Assembly: GCF_018881795.1 (NCBI RefSeq)
Contig: NZ_JACVPQ010000001.1
Span: forward strand, 965,513 to 1,029,512
Source of the DNA: Polynucleobacter sp. MWH-Jannik1A5
Lineage (GTDB): Bacteria > Pseudomonadota > Gammaproteobacteria > Burkholderiales > Burkholderiaceae
Direction of reading: 5' to 3'
DNA length: 64,000 nucleotides
Shown here in pieces: positions 25,625-34,923 of this stretch (position 1 is the stretch's first letter; every line of letters starts with the position of its first letter). The notes under the pieces were generated by a model. It was not told the origin of the DNA. It was given only the letters and a program-made list of their open reading frames with translations, and did not search any database. The translations under genes and the position numbers were made by a program.

Positions 25625-26719
25625 ATGTCTTTGAAATGTGGCATCGTCGGCCTGCCTAACGTCGGCAAATCTACCCTCTTTAATGCGCTTACCAAGGCTG
25701 GAATCGCAGCGGAAAACTATCCTTTCTGCACGATCGAGCCTAATGTGGGCGTTGTTGAGGTTCCTGACCCCCGTTTGGCCGCACTGGCTGAGATCGTGAA
25801 GCCTGAGCGCATCCTGCCGGCAGCAGTCGAATTTGTCGATATTGCAGGTCTAGTGGCTGGCGCCTCAAAAGGTGAGGGTCTTGGCAATCAGTTCTTGGCA
25901 AATATTCGAGAGACGGACGCCATCACCCATGTGGTGAGGTGTTTCGAGGATCCAAACGTCATTCACGTTGCTGGAAAAATCGATCCCATTGCTGATATTG
26001 GGGTGATTGATACTGAATTGGCTCTATCTGATTTGGCCACGGTTGAAAAGACCCTGAATCGCTCTAGTAAGGCTGCAAAGTCTGGTAACGATAAAGAGGC
26101 AGCAGCTTTAGTTGCCGTGCTCACTAAAGTGCAGGCCCACCTCGATTCTGCTTCGCCAGTTCGCAGCTTAAATCTTAGCGATGACGAAAAATTACTGATT
26201 AAACCTTTATGTTTAATTACTGCTAAGCCCGCAATGTATGTTGCTAACGTAAAAGAAGATGGCTTCTCAAATAATCCACACCTTGAGGCTGTCAAGCAAC
26301 ATGCTGCAAAAGAAAATGCTCCAGTCGTAGCAGTTTGTGCTGCGATTGAGGCTGAAATTGCAGACTTAGATGAAGCAGACAAGATTGAGTTCTTGGCTGA
26401 TCTAGGTATGGAAGAGCCTGGCTTGGATCGCGTGATCCGTGCAGGTTATTCATTATTGGGATTGCAGACTTACTTTACCGCTGGTGTTAAAGAAGTTCGT
26501 GCTTGGACTATTCATGTGGGCGACACGGCGCCTCAAGCTGCCGGCGTTATTCACACCGACTTTGAGCGTGGATTTATTCGAGCTCAAACTATTTCTTATG
26601 ATGACTTTGTTCAGTTCAAAGGTGAATCAGGTGCCAAGGAAGCAGGCAAGATGCGCGCTGAAGGTAAGGAGTATGTTGTGAAGGACGGGGACGTATTGAA
26701 CTTCTTATTTAACGTCTAA
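25625..26719 (+). CDS. ychF: Redox-regulated ribosome-binding ATPase YchF
   Basis: Obg-family P-loop protein that prefers ATP over GTP and binds ribosomes; linked to stress responses. G1 loop [14 protein letters not shown] (residues 8-21), switch segment [20 protein letters not shown]3 [20 protein letters not shown], and NVKE in place of NKxD, which explains ATP preference. A coiled-coil insertion lies at about 130-200, and the C-terminal TGS domain ends [21 protein letters not shown]. The 364-residue length is typical. Single-gene unit closed by a terminator. Confidence 0.98.
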   Translation: MSLKCGIVGLPNVGKSTLFNALTKAGIAAENYPFCTIEPNVGVVEVPDPRLAALAEIVKPERILPAAVEFVDIAGLVAGASKGEGLGNQFLANIRETDAITHVVRCFEDPNVIHVAGKIDPIADIGVIDTELALSDLATVEKTLNRSSKAAKSGNDKEAAALVAVLTKVQAHLDSASPVRSLNLSDDEKLLIKPLCLITAKPAMYVANVKEDGFSNNPHLEAVKQHAAKENAPVVAVCAAIEAEIADLDEADKIEFLADLGMEEPGLDRVIRAGYSLLGLQTYFTAGVKEVRAWTIHVGDTAPQAAGVIHTDFERGFIRAQTISYDDFVQFKGESGAKEAGKMRAEGKEYVVKDGDVLNFLFNV

Positions 26720-26735
26720 ATTATTCTGATCCAAT

Positions 26736-26760
26736 AAAAAAGCCCTGAAAAGGGCTTTTT
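26736..26760 (+). terminator. Intrinsic terminator of ychF
   Basis: A-tract, stem AAGCCCT/AGGGCTT with a GAAA tetraloop and a T run. It is a classic rho-independent terminator 17 bases after the ychF stop. The A tract on the left could let it also work for the minus-strand gene at 26793. Confidence 0.92.
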
Positions 26761-26792
26761 GCTTATGTGGCCAAGAGAGGCTAGAGTGCTTA

Positions 26793-27245
26793 TCAGCCAG
26801 CTTTAGCAGCCTTTTCTAGACACCTAGAAATTTCTTCATAACGTTTTAGCGCCATCTTGGTAGGCAGTACTTCTTTTTTACGACCATCTGCATTGGCTGC
26901 CATTTTGATGTAGCCCATTACGCTCAGATTTTTGAGGCGCCCATGCAATGTGGCTTGCGAGCCTAAATCAGCGAGTGAAATTAGGTCACCAACCAAAATT
27001 GCCTGTTTTGTATGAGCGCATGCGACGATCTTATCGAGCAAGCTTTCCTCAATACAGTCAAGCTTCTTGCCTGGGTTAATGCGATCGATAGCATCAATCA
27101 GGTTGAGAAACTTAATATAAGACGAGGTTTTTGGAATTGGCATTTTTAGAGAGTAATTATTGTGTATTAGCTTTTGAGCTAACATGAGTGTATTCCTAGT
27201 TGCCAGTCTTAGCAATTGACGCATATCAATTAAAAAATAATCCAT
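26793..27245 (-). CDS. Putative winged-helix DNA-binding regulator
   Basis: Not recognised as a named regulator. From ATG 27245 it has 150 residues. The C-terminal part (about 70-140) looks like a MarR-like winged helix: LLDKIVACAHTKQAILVGDLISLADLGSQATLHGRLKNLSVMGYIKMAANADGRKKEVLPT, i.e. two helices, a recognition helix (SQATLHGRLKNL) and a wing. The N-terminal part is helical. A longer form from GTG 27323 would overlap the divergent membrane gene and is less likely. It and the divergent gene at 27256 start 10 bases apart with no ribosome site in either case. It may control its divergent neighbour. Confidence 0.65.
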   Translation of the reverse strand: MDYFLIDMRQLLRLATRNTLMLAQKLIHNNYSLKMPIPKTSSYIKFLNLIDAIDRINPGKKLDCIEESLLDKIVACAHTKQAILVGDLISLADLGSQATLHGRLKNLSVMGYIKMAANADGRKKEVLPTKMALKRYEEISRCLEKAAKAG

Positions 27246-27255
27246 ACTGATTGCA

Positions 27256-27825
27256 ATGTCTAAATTCTTCACAGTTTCTTCAGAATGGTTAATTGGATGC
27301 GCGATTAGTGCGATGGCGTACACATTTCTCTTTTACTTCAATGGTTGGTTAACGAATAGTTTGGTATTTGGTTTGGGGGTAAATTGGATTTATCTTCCCG
27401 CCGGATTACGTTTATTTCTAACCTTGATTTTTGGATTACCTGGCGCTCTCGGAATCGCAATCGCCTCTTTCCTAATTAGCTACTACGGCGACTTCCCGCA
27501 TGAATTAACGCTTTGCATTGGCATTGGATTGATTTCAGGATTTGCACCGTACTTAGCCAGATATTTTGTATTTAGTAATCTTCGGCTGGAGTCAGATTTA
27601 AGTAATCTGAATTTCCCAAAACTCATTGCTTGTATTTTGATCTATTCCTTGCTCTCAGCAGGCTTACATCAATGGTGGTTTTCTACCATGACTCTGGAGG
27701 ATACGGGCAGCATCAATCACTTTGTGGTGATGTTTATTGGCGATGTATTGGGTTCACTGCTGCTGATCTCTTTGATCAAATATTGCTTGGATCTATTGAG
27801 AAAAGTTAGGAAAACAGCTCACTAA
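27256..27825 (+). CDS. Polytopic membrane protein, MASE1-like, function unknown
   Basis: 189 residues with about five hydrophobic segments (residues 12-28, 45-75, 85-110, 122-138, 155-178). The segment [38 protein letters not shown] has the flavour of MASE1 sensory membrane domains (a PAG motif between helices, followed by a glycine-rich turn), but no output domain follows. The start could also be ATG 27313. Its 3' end overlaps trpC by 20 bases, tail to tail. A sensory or transport role would be a guess; the divergent winged-helix gene may be functionally tied to it. Confidence 0.6.
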   Translation: MSKFFTVSSEWLIGCAISAMAYTFLFYFNGWLTNSLVFGLGVNWIYLPAGLRLFLTLIFGLPGALGIAIASFLISYYGDFPHELTLCIGIGLISGFAPYLARYFVFSNLRLESDLSNLNFPKLIACILIYSLLSAGLHQWWFSTMTLEDTGSINHFVVMFIGDVLGSLLLISLIKYCLDLLRKVRKTAH

Positions 27826-28609
27826 GGGCGGCGCCAGGGTCGGCGGCACGCATAAAGGCCTCTCCCACTAAGAATGCGTTTACTTGGTGTTCACGCATGA
27901 GCTGAACATCGGCACGACCCAATATCCCAGACTCTGTTACCAATGTTTTGCTACTTGGAACCATAGATAGCAGAGAAAGTGTGGTTTGCAGAGTGACCTC
28001 AAAAGTTTTGAGGTTGCGGTTGTTGATGCCAAGCAAAGGCGTCTTAAGCTCTAAGGCTTGCTCTAACTCTGGGGCATTGTGAACTTCAACCAGAACATCT
28101 AGACCCAGCTCATGAGCGCAGGCTTCTAAATCTTTCATTTGATTTAATTCAAGGCAGGCCACGATTAACAGAATTGCGTCTGCACCAATCGCACGAGCTT
28201 CATAAACTTGATAGGGGTCTATGGTGAAATCTTTGCGTAGCACGGGAATGCTGCACGCTGCTCGAGCCTGCTGAAGATAAGCATTGCTGCCTTGAAAGTA
28301 ATCTACATCCGTTAAGACCGATAAACAGGCGGCACCATGTTTTTCATAAGACTGCGCAATCTCGGCTGGCGCGAAGTTCTCACGCAAGATGCCTTTACTT
28401 GGACTTGCTTTTTTAATCTCAGTAATGACTCCAGCCTTGCCGGCAGTAATCTTTTGTTCAATCGCTTGAATAAAGCCTCTTGGCTTCAGAAGTGCATCCT
28501 GATTATTCGCCTCTGCCTGTTCACGTTGATTAGTAAGTGATACTTTTTGAAGGCAGTTAGCAACCTCAATCTTTTTAGTTGCAACAATTTTGTCGAGAAT
28601 ATCGCTCAT
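27806..28609 (-). CDS. trpC: Indole-3-glycerol phosphate synthase
   Basis: TIM-barrel enzyme of tryptophan synthesis that closes the indole ring of CdRP. Start ATG 28609 ([16 protein letters not shown]) is chosen because it follows the trpD stop by 10 bases; a longer start would overlap trpD. Visible active-site segments are [68 protein letters not shown] and [13 protein letters not shown]. 267 residues, single-function, no trpF fused. Last gene of the rpe-trpEGDC unit. Confidence 0.97.
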   Translation of the reverse strand: MSDILDKIVATKKIEVANCLQKVSLTNQREQAEANNQDALLKPRGFIQAIEQKITAGKAGVITEIKKASPSKGILRENFAPAEIAQSYEKHGAACLSVLTDVDYFQGSNAYLQQARAACSIPVLRKDFTIDPYQVYEARAIGADAILLIVACLELNQMKDLEACAHELGLDVLVEVHNAPELEQALELKTPLLGINNRNLKTFEVTLQTTLSLLSMVPSSKTLVTESGILGRADVQLMREHQVNAFLVGEAFMRAADPGAALSELFS

Positions 28610-28619
28610 GAATGATGAC

Positions 28620-29645
28620 TTATTTAGATTGAGTTGCCGCAACAAAGGCATCTAACTTTTGACGAGCGGCCCCTGATGCAATGGCAGCTTTAGCTAGTGA
28701 TATACCACTAGCAATATCTTTTGCTACCCCAGCTACATATAGTGTTGCGCCAGCATTAAGACAAACAATATCGCTTGCAGGGCCCAACTTGCCGTCAATC
28801 ACATCTAATACGATCTGTTTAGATTCTTGAGCATTAGCTACCTTAAAGCTATTGGTCGGAGCAGTAGTTAATCCAAAGTCTTTTGGATGAATTTCATATT
28901 CACGTACCACGCCATCTTTGAGTTCTCCCACTAAGGTAGAGCCCTCAAGGGAAATCTCATCTAGACCATCGCGACCATACACTACCAGTGCATGTTCCAT
29001 TCCTAGGGCTTGCAGTACGTGAGCTTGAATACCCACGAGGTCTGCATGAAATACACCCATCAGAATACGTTTGGCATCTGCGGGGTTGGTAAGTGGGCCT
29101 AAGATATTAAAAATGGTTCGTACACCAAGCTGTTTTCGGATTGGCACCACGTTTTTCATTGCTGGATGATGGTTTGGGGCAAACATAAATCCTGCGCCTA
29201 CCGTTGAAATGCATGTAGCTACTTGTTCGGCAGGCAGCGCGAGATTCACGCCAAGCGCTTCCAATACGTCAGCGCTACCTGATTTGCTGCTCACACTACG
29301 ATTACCGTGTTTAGCAATCTTTGCTCCTGCACCTGCGGCCACAAACATTGCCGCAGTAGAGATGTTAAATGTGTGTGCGCCATCGCCGCCTGTGCCAACC
29401 ACATCTACTAAATGACTACGGTCTGCTACCTGCACTGAAGTTGCAAATTCACGCATCACTTGTGCGGCAGCTGCGATTTCGCCAACGGTCTCTTTTTTAG
29501 TGCGTAAAGCTACTAACAAGCCAGCCACCAACTCTGGTGGCATCTCTCCGCTCATGATGAGGCGCATCATCGCTGTCATCTCATCATGAAACAATTCGCG
29601 ATGTTCTATGCAGCGTTGTAGGGCTTCTTGCGGAGTGATTGACAT
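28620..29645 (-). CDS. trpD: Anthranilate phosphoribosyltransferase
   Basis: Transfers the phosphoribosyl group of PRPP to anthranilate. PRPP/metal loop [53 protein letters not shown] is complete (near 81-133), followed by [37 protein letters not shown] and the DG(L)DEIS segment. The 341-residue length is normal for the unfused enzyme. Located 20 bases behind trpG. Confidence 0.97.
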   Translation of the reverse strand: MSITPQEALQRCIEHRELFHDEMTAMMRLIMSGEMPPELVAGLLVALRTKKETVGEIAAAAQVMREFATSVQVADRSHLVDVVGTGGDGAHTFNISTAAMFVAAGAGAKIAKHGNRSVSSKSGSADVLEALGVNLALPAEQVATCISTVGAGFMFAPNHHPAMKNVVPIRKQLGVRTIFNILGPLTNPADAKRILMGVFHADLVGIQAHVLQALGMEHALVVYGRDGLDEISLEGSTLVGELKDGVVREYEIHPKDFGLTTAPTNSFKVANAQESKQIVLDVIDGKLGPASDIVCLNAGATLYVAGVAKDIASGISLAKAAIASGAARQKLDAFVAATQSK

Positions 29646-29665
29646 AGCGCTGTGATTAAGGTGGA

Positions 29666-30232
29666 TTACTTGTTTTGTAAAAAATTCTTGAGCAAGGCAT
29701 GACCATGTTCAGAAAGAATAGATTCTGGGTGGAACTGTACGCCTTCAACAGCTAGCTCACGATGCCGTACACCCATGATTTCACCATCAGAGGAGGTTGC
29801 AGTTACCTCTAGCATGGCAGGCAAAGAACTTTTCTCTATGGCAAGAGAGTGATAGCGTGTGACCTTAAATGGATCGGGGAGATTTTTAAATACACCCACT
29901 CCGGTATGGTGAATACTGTCGGTTTTCCCATGCATCACTTTTTGGGCGCGAATGACTTTACCCCCAAATGCTTCGCCAATTGCCTGGTGCCCTAAGCACA
30001 CCCCGAGAATTGGAATCTGTCCGGCATAACGTTTAATAGTTTCTACAGAGATTCCAGCTTCAGCTGGGCTACATGGTCCAGGTGAGATGCAGATGCGCGC
30101 AGGATTAAGCTGAGCAATATCCTCAACAGCAATTTCATCATTACGAAATACTTTTACCTCTTCACCGAGTTCTGCAAAATATTGAACGAGGTTGTAGGTA
30201 AATGAATCGTAGTTATCAATCATTAGGAGCAT
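29666..30232 (-). CDS. trpG: Anthranilate synthase component II (glutamine amidotransferase)
   Basis: Supplies ammonia from glutamine to TrpE. Class I amidotransferase triad: Cys in [16 protein letters not shown], and His/Glu in [14 protein letters not shown]; the start is [21 protein letters not shown] 30232 is preferred (188 residues): AAGGAGGA lies 5 bases before it, inside the end of trpE, with which it overlaps by 17 bases (translational coupling). A PabA role (shared subunit) is possible in bacteria with a single gene. Confidence 0.96.
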   Translation of the reverse strand: MLLMIDNYDSFTYNLVQYFAELGEEVKVFRNDEIAVEDIAQLNPARICISPGPCSPAEAGISVETIKRYAGQIPILGVCLGHQAIGEAFGGKVIRAQKVMHGKTDSIHHTGVGVFKNLPDPFKVTRYHSLAIEKSSLPAMLEVTATSSDGEIMGVRHRELAVEGVQFHPESILSEHGHALLKNFLQNK

Positions 30233-31721
30233 CAAGTCCTCCTTGTACTAAATCTGCGGCAGTAAGTACTGCGCGTGCTTTGGCTTCTGTTTCTTTCCAT
30301 TCGGCAGTGGGATCAGAATCAGCGACAACGCCTGCGCCGGCCTGAGAGTGCAACATGCCATCGCGAATAACGCCCGTACGAATAGCAATGGCGACATCCA
30401 TGTCACCTGAAAAGGAGAGGTAGCCTACTGCACCACCATACACACCGCGCTTCACAATTTCCATCTCATCGATGATTTCCATTGCCCGAATTTTTGGCGC
30501 GCCAGACAAAGTGCCTGCTGGGAAGGTAGCTCGCAATACATCCATATTGCTCATATTGTCTAAAAGATCACCCTCTACTGAGCTCACAATGTGCTGAACG
30601 TGAGAGTACTTCTCAATAGACATCGAGTCAGTTACTTTTACTGAGCCAGTTTTTGCTATCCGACCTACGTCATTGCGTGCCAAATCAATCAGCATGACGT
30701 GTTCAGCGATTTCCTTAGGGTCTGCCAATAGCTCTTTAGCCAAGCGTTTATCTTCCTCGGGGTTTGCTCCACGAGGACGGGTGCCTGCCAGCGGTCGTAT
30801 TGTGACAATTTTCTCGGCAGCCCGTTTTTCTTGGCGAACCAGAATCTCAGGAGATGAGCCCACAATTTGCATATCCCCAAAGTCATAGAAGTACATATAG
30901 GGTGACGGGTTGAGTGAGCGTAAGGCTCTGTAGAGCGCTAAAGGAGAATCGGTGAATGGTTTGCTGATGCGTTGACCAATCACTACCTGCATACAATCGC
31001 CAGCCAAAATATATTCTTTGGTTTTCAGGACCGCAGTTTCAAAATCTGCGGCCTTAAATTTACGAATGAGATCTGTTTTGCTGCTTGGTAAAGATGCTGG
31101 CATATTTGCTGGCTTACCAAGGCAAGTCATTAATTCTTTTAAACGCTCTTGCGCTTTTTCAAAACTGTCTGCAACGCTGGGGTCTGCATAAACAATGAAG
31201 TAAATTTTTCCGGCGACGTTATCAACCACTGCCAACTCTTCAGTCAACATAAGTTGAATATCGGGCACACCTAATTCATCTGGAAGTTGATGATGCGCTA
31301 ATCGTGACTCGATATAACGGACAGTGTCATAGCCAAAGTAGCCCGCTAGGCCACCACAAAAACGTGGCATGTCAGGCTGCAGTGCTACCTTGAAGCGTTT
31401 GAAATAAGTATCAACAAAATCGAGTGGATTCTCATGATTCGTCTCAACGATTTTTCCATCGGTCACGACTTCATTCATTGGTGCACTAGGTGTGCCAACA
31501 GTTTTGATGATCGTCCTGGCAGGCAGACCAATAAAGGAGAAGCGCCCAAAACGTTCGCCACCTAAAACGGACTCTAATAGGTAGGTATTTTTCTTGCCGA
31601 ATGCTTGGCTCAGTTTGACGTAAAGTGACAATGGAGTTTCAAGATCAGCCAAAACCTCTTTAATGAGAGGAATGCGATTGAAACCCTGTTTAGCTAAAGC
31701 ATTAAATTCTTCGCGTTGCAT
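30216..31721 (-). CDS. trpE: Anthranilate synthase component I
   Basis: Converts chorismate and ammonia to anthranilate. The feedback site motif [19 protein letters not shown] near residues 47-65 includes LLES, the tryptophan-binding signature, so feedback inhibition by Trp is expected. Chorismate-binding core: [62 protein letters not shown] and [20 protein letters not shown]. Length 501 is typical. Its ATG overlaps the rpe stop as TAATG. There is no gph gene between rpe and trpE, unlike the common rpe-gph-trpE order of Burkholderiales. Confidence 0.97.
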   Translation of the reverse strand: MQREEFNALAKQGFNRIPLIKEVLADLETPLSLYVKLSQAFGKKNTYLLESVLGGERFGRFSFIGLPARTIIKTVGTPSAPMNEVVTDGKIVETNHENPLDFVDTYFKRFKVALQPDMPRFCGGLAGYFGYDTVRYIESRLAHHQLPDELGVPDIQLMLTEELAVVDNVAGKIYFIVYADPSVADSFEKAQERLKELMTCLGKPANMPASLPSSKTDLIRKFKAADFETAVLKTKEYILAGDCMQVVIGQRISKPFTDSPLALYRALRSLNPSPYMYFYDFGDMQIVGSSPEILVRQEKRAAEKIVTIRPLAGTRPRGANPEEDKRLAKELLADPKEIAEHVMLIDLARNDVGRIAKTGSVKVTDSMSIEKYSHVQHIVSSVEGDLLDNMSNMDVLRATFPAGTLSGAPKIRAMEIIDEMEIVKRGVYGGAVGYLSFSGDMDVAIAIRTGVIRDGMLHSQAGAGVVADSDPTAEWKETEAKARAVLTAADLVQGGLDAPND

Positions 31722-32446
31722 TAGGATCTTCCAGACTTTCCTAATTCAGCACGCATTGCTGTGATTACATCTGCATAATTTTCTTTGCCATAAATCGCTG
31801 AGCCTGCAACAAAAGTATCAGCACCTGCTTTTGCTACTTCGGCAATGTTGTCCACTTTAATGCCGCCATCCACTTCAAGACGAATATGTCGACCAGTTTC
31901 TGATTGATAACGATCTAGACGTGCGCGCACCTGAGCAATTTTATTCAGAGTGCTTGGAATAAATGATTGACCACCGAATCCTGGATTGACTGACATTAGT
32001 AATACGAGATCAATTAATTCAAGAGTGTGATCGAGATGATCTAGCGGAGTTGCTGGATTCAATACAAGACCTGCTTGACAACCCTGGTCTCGAATGAGAT
32101 TCAATGTGCGATTGACATGAGGACTTGCCTCGGGATGAAAGCTAATTAAGTTTGCACCTGCTTTCGCAAAGTCGGGCACGATGCGATCCACAGGTTCGAT
32201 CATGAGGTGCACATCAATCACTGCAGGCTTGCCATCTTTTATTGCGTAAGGGCGAATAGCCTCACAAACCAAGGGGCCAATAGTGAGATTGGGTACGTAG
32301 TGGTTATCCATCACATCAAAGTGAATCCAATCAGCGCCCGCCACTAAAACGTCCTGCACTTCCTTACCTAGACAGGCGAAGTCAGCGGACAAAATCGACG
32401 GAGCAATGACAAATTGACTATTTGAGGATGTTTTTTGGCTTTCCAT
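31721..32446 (-). CDS. rpe: Ribulose-phosphate 3-epimerase
   Basis: TIM-barrel metal enzyme that interconverts ribulose-5-P and xylulose-5-P. Active-site segments: [36 protein letters not shown] (metal-binding His and Asp), [31 protein letters not shown] and [13 protein letters not shown]. 241 residues with about 10 extra at the N-terminus. It leads the trp unit; the intergenic region to the divergent apaG is only about 50 bases, too short for a trp leader attenuator, so Trp control here probably relies on TrpE feedback or an operator not seen. Confidence 0.97.
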   Translation of the reverse strand: MESQKTSSNSQFVIAPSILSADFACLGKEVQDVLVAGADWIHFDVMDNHYVPNLTIGPLVCEAIRPYAIKDGKPAVIDVHLMIEPVDRIVPDFAKAGANLISFHPEASPHVNRTLNLIRDQGCQAGLVLNPATPLDHLDHTLELIDLVLLMSVNPGFGGQSFIPSTLNKIAQVRARLDRYQSETGRHIRLEVDGGIKVDNIAEVAKAGADTFVAGSAIYGKENYADVITAMRAELGKSGRS

Positions 32447-32495
32447 CCCTAGATTCTAGCTTGCAGTTGGCCTTAGGATGGAGCAGAATTCGAGC

Positions 32496-32870
32496 ATGAA
32501 TCCCCACGAAATGAGCATTACGGTCAAAGCCCAGTATCTTCCAGAGCAATCTGACCCCGATAACCGCCAATTTGCCTTTGCCTATACCGTCACCATTCGA
32601 AATACCGGTACGGCCAGCATTCAGCTCATTGCCCGCCATTGGTTTATTACTGATGGGGATAACGATGTCCAGGAAGTACGGGGCTTGGGGGTGGTAGGCC
32701 AGCAGCCACTATTGAGGACTGGGGAGCATTTTGAGTACACCAGCTGGGCAACCCTGCCTACGCCCGCAGGAACCATGCGCGGGGAGTATTTCTGCGTTAC
32801 TGAGGACGCCCAGTTTTTTCAGGCCCCCATTCCTGAGTTTGCCTTGGTAATGCCGCGCACCCTGCACTAA
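32496..32870 (+). CDS. apaG: ApaG domain protein (Co2+/Mg2+ efflux-associated)
   Basis: Small immunoglobulin-like fold protein; historically tied to cobalt and magnesium efflux and linked to apaH in other bacteria, exact activity unknown. The start MNPHEMSITVKAQYLPEQSD (ATG 32496, 124 residues) matches family beginnings; ATG 32478 would add 6 residues with an unsuitably close purine tract. Core: FAYTVTIRNTGTASIQLIARHWFITDGDNDVQEVRGLGVVGQQPLL and TPAGTMRGEYFCVTEDAQFFQAPIPEFALVMPRTLH. Divergent from rpe. Confidence 0.94.
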   Translation: MNPHEMSITVKAQYLPEQSDPDNRQFAFAYTVTIRNTGTASIQLIARHWFITDGDNDVQEVRGLGVVGQQPLLRTGEHFEYTSWATLPTPAGTMRGEYFCVTEDAQFFQAPIPEFALVMPRTLH

Positions 32871-32887
32871 AAAGGGTCGCAAAAATG

Positions 32888-33001
32888 CTATTTTTTACCT
32901 TTGCCTGTCCAGAGGACAATAAATAGCAGAAGTCCTAAGGCAAGAGCACCCTCAAAGACAAACAGTAGCATTGGGTATTCATCGAGTAAATTGGCGATCA
33001 T
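32888..33001 (-). CDS. Possible 37-residue single-helix membrane peptide
   Basis: Between apaG and mltA an open frame on the minus strand encodes a 37-residue peptide: polar start MIANLLDEYP, one hydrophobic helix of about 20 residues (MLLFVFEGALALGLLLFIVLW) and a basic tail TGKGKK before TAG. That is the layout of a small inner-membrane protein, positive end inside. Its ATG overlaps the mltA ATG on the other strand by two bases. No good ribosome site is seen (AGAAATC before the ATG), so this is a candidate only. Confidence 0.4.
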   Translation of the reverse strand: MIANLLDEYPMLLFVFEGALALGLLLFIVLWTGKGKK

Positions 33002-34109
33002 GATTTCTAAATTTAAATTTGTTGTATTAAGTGTATTCGCAATTCTGCTCACGAGCTTGATTGCAGGATGTTCTACTCCCCCTACTCGCGGTGCGGGATT
33101 TCGCTCCAGTAGCTCGGGTGCGTCACCATCGAGCTACAGCTCTTCCATTGCCAGTTTCAGCGCAGTATCTTGGCAGGCGTTGCCGGGATGGCAAGAAGAT
33201 GACTTGTCTCAAGCATGGCCTGCATGGTTAAAAAGTTGCGATGCTCTACGCAAAAAAAATAGTGAAATCAATTGGCGTCCGGTATGCGCTCAAGCAAGTA
33301 ATGTTTCAAGTCGTGATGCGCAATCGATTCGGAAATATTTTGAAAGTAATTTTCAGGCCTATGAAATTCGTACTAGCTCTGGAAGTGATACCGGATTAAT
33401 CACCGGCTATTACGAGCCCGTGATTAATGGTTCGTTAACTCGTACTAGTACTTACACCGTCCCTCTTTATAGTTACCCAAGTGCTTGGCGCAAATCAAAA
33501 CCTAATCCCGGCCCAACCCGTGCAGAGCTAATAAATTCAGGGGTTTTAAAGGGTTCGGAAATTGCTTGGGTACAAGACCCAGTTGAAGCTGCCTCCATGC
33601 AAATTCAGGGCTCGGGAAAAATTCGTCTCGAGGACGGCAAAATTATGCAACTAGGGTTTGCTGGAACAAATGAACAGCCCTTTAAATCATCGGCACAATG
33701 GTTGCTTGATCGAAAAGAAATCACTCGTAGCGAAGCAACCATGCAGGGTATCTCGCAATGGGCTAAGCGAAATCCTGAGCGTGTGAATGAAATGCTCAAT
33801 GCCAATCCCCGTTTTGTCTTTTTTAAAGAAACCTTTGGCACTGTTGGTGCTCTGGGTGTGTCATTAACTAGCGAGCGCAGTATCGCGGTTGATCCCCAAG
33901 CAATGCCTTTGGGGGCTCCAGTGTTTCTTGCAACCACTAAACCGCTGAGCAATCAGTCTTTACAAAAGCTGGTAATGGCCCAAGATACGGGTAAAGCGAT
34001 TGTGGGCGGCGTCAGAGCAGACTACTATTGGGGATCAGGAGATTCTGCTGGAGAGATGGCGGGTCGCATGAAACAAAACGGTAGGATGTGGTTGTTGCTT
34101 CCGCGTTAA
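33000..34109 (+). CDS. mltA: Membrane-bound lytic murein transglycosylase A
   Basis: Outer-membrane lipoprotein that cleaves peptidoglycan glycan strands to 1,6-anhydro ends. ATG 33000 gives a lipoprotein signal peptide MISKFKFVVLSVFAILLTSL ending in the lipobox IAGC24; an upstream TTG frame start at 32901 would bury this and is rejected. Family core: GLITGYYEPVINGSLTRTSTY, WVQDPVEAASMQIQGSGKIRLEDG, RFVFFKE, SLTSERSIAVDPQAMPLGAPVFL and AQDTGKAIVGGVRADYYWGSGDSAGEMAGRM with the catalytic Asp region of the double-psi barrel. 369 residues. Confidence 0.95.
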   Translation: MISKFKFVVLSVFAILLTSLIAGCSTPPTRGAGFRSSSSGASPSSYSSSIASFSAVSWQALPGWQEDDLSQAWPAWLKSCDALRKKNSEINWRPVCAQASNVSSRDAQSIRKYFESNFQAYEIRTSSGSDTGLITGYYEPVINGSLTRTSTYTVPLYSYPSAWRKSKPNPGPTRAELINSGVLKGSEIAWVQDPVEAASMQIQGSGKIRLEDGKIMQLGFAGTNEQPFKSSAQWLLDRKEITRSEATMQGISQWAKRNPERVNEMLNANPRFVFFKETFGTVGALGVSLTSERSIAVDPQAMPLGAPVFLATTKPLSNQSLQKLVMAQDTGKAIVGGVRADYYWGSGDSAGEMAGRMKQNGRMWLLLPR

Positions 34110-34136
34110 TAGTGTACTTATTACTGAAAGAAATTC

Positions 34137-34913
34137 ATGAGCTACAAAACAATTTTGACTGAAGTAGACGGTAGAGTTGCCACGATTACTTTGAATCGTC
34201 CTGAGGTGCTCAATGCGTTGAATGATCAACTGATGGATGAGCTTGGTGCTGCGTTGTTGGCATTTGACGCTGACGATAACATTGGCTGCATGATCATTAC
34301 TGGTAGTGAAAAGGCATTTGCAGCCGGTGCAGATATTGCTTCAATGGCGAAGTATGGTTTGAAAGACGTTTATCGCGAAGACTTTATTACCCGTAATTGG
34401 GAAGAGATTAAAAAAGTCCGTAAGCCAGTCATTGCTGCAGTCTCTGGCTATGCTCTAGGTGGTGGGTGCGAGTTAGCGATGATGTGCGACACCATTATGG
34501 CTGCTGATAATGCGAAGTTTGCACAACCCGAGGTGAAGTTGGGCATCATTCCTGGTGCGGGTGGTACACAACGTTTGCCCCGCGCTGTATCAAAAGCCAA
34601 GGCAATGGACTTAGCATTAACAGGGCGCATGATGGATGCTGCAGAAGCTGAGCGTTCTGGATTGGTTGCCAGAATATTTCCTCAAGCAGACTTGCTAAAA
34701 GAAGTGAAAGCAATTGCTAAGGGAATCGCGGATATGCCTTTATTGACTGCCATGATGGTCAAAGAGAGTATCAATACTGCATACGAAACGACCTTGTCCG
34801 AAGGAATTCATTTTGAGCGCCGTCTGTTTCATGCCTGTTTTGGTACAAACGATCAGAAGGAAGGTATGGCTGCGTTTATGGAAAAACGCCCAGCCAAATT
34901 TACTAATTCTTAA
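34137..34913 (+). CDS. Enoyl-CoA hydratase
   Basis: Crotonase-family enzyme that hydrates trans-2-enoyl-CoA in fatty acid or related acyl-CoA breakdown. Oxyanion hole segments [13 protein letters not shown] (near 60-72) and [16 protein letters not shown]; catalytic glutamates at the end of CE (GGCEL) and in [21 protein letters not shown]. 258 residues. ATG 34137 follows AAAGAAA, a weak ribosome site. Family members act in beta-oxidation or phenylacetate degradation; the context does not decide. Converges with the M20 gene. Confidence 0.93.
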   Translation: MSYKTILTEVDGRVATITLNRPEVLNALNDQLMDELGAALLAFDADDNIGCMIITGSEKAFAAGADIASMAKYGLKDVYREDFITRNWEEIKKVRKPVIAAVSGYALGGGCELAMMCDTIMAADNAKFAQPEVKLGIIPGAGGTQRLPRAVSKAKAMDLALTGRMMDAAEAERSGLVARIFPQADLLKEVKAIAKGIADMPLLTAMMVKESINTAYETTLSEGIHFERRLFHACFGTNDQKEGMAAFMEKRPAKFTNS

Positions 34914-34923
34914 TTAAAAGAAT

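Noticed and set aside
32447..32495. Trp leader peptide or attenuator before rpe-trpE
   Set aside because: The gap between rpe and apaG is too short, and no tandem Trp codons or terminator-antiterminator pair are visible.
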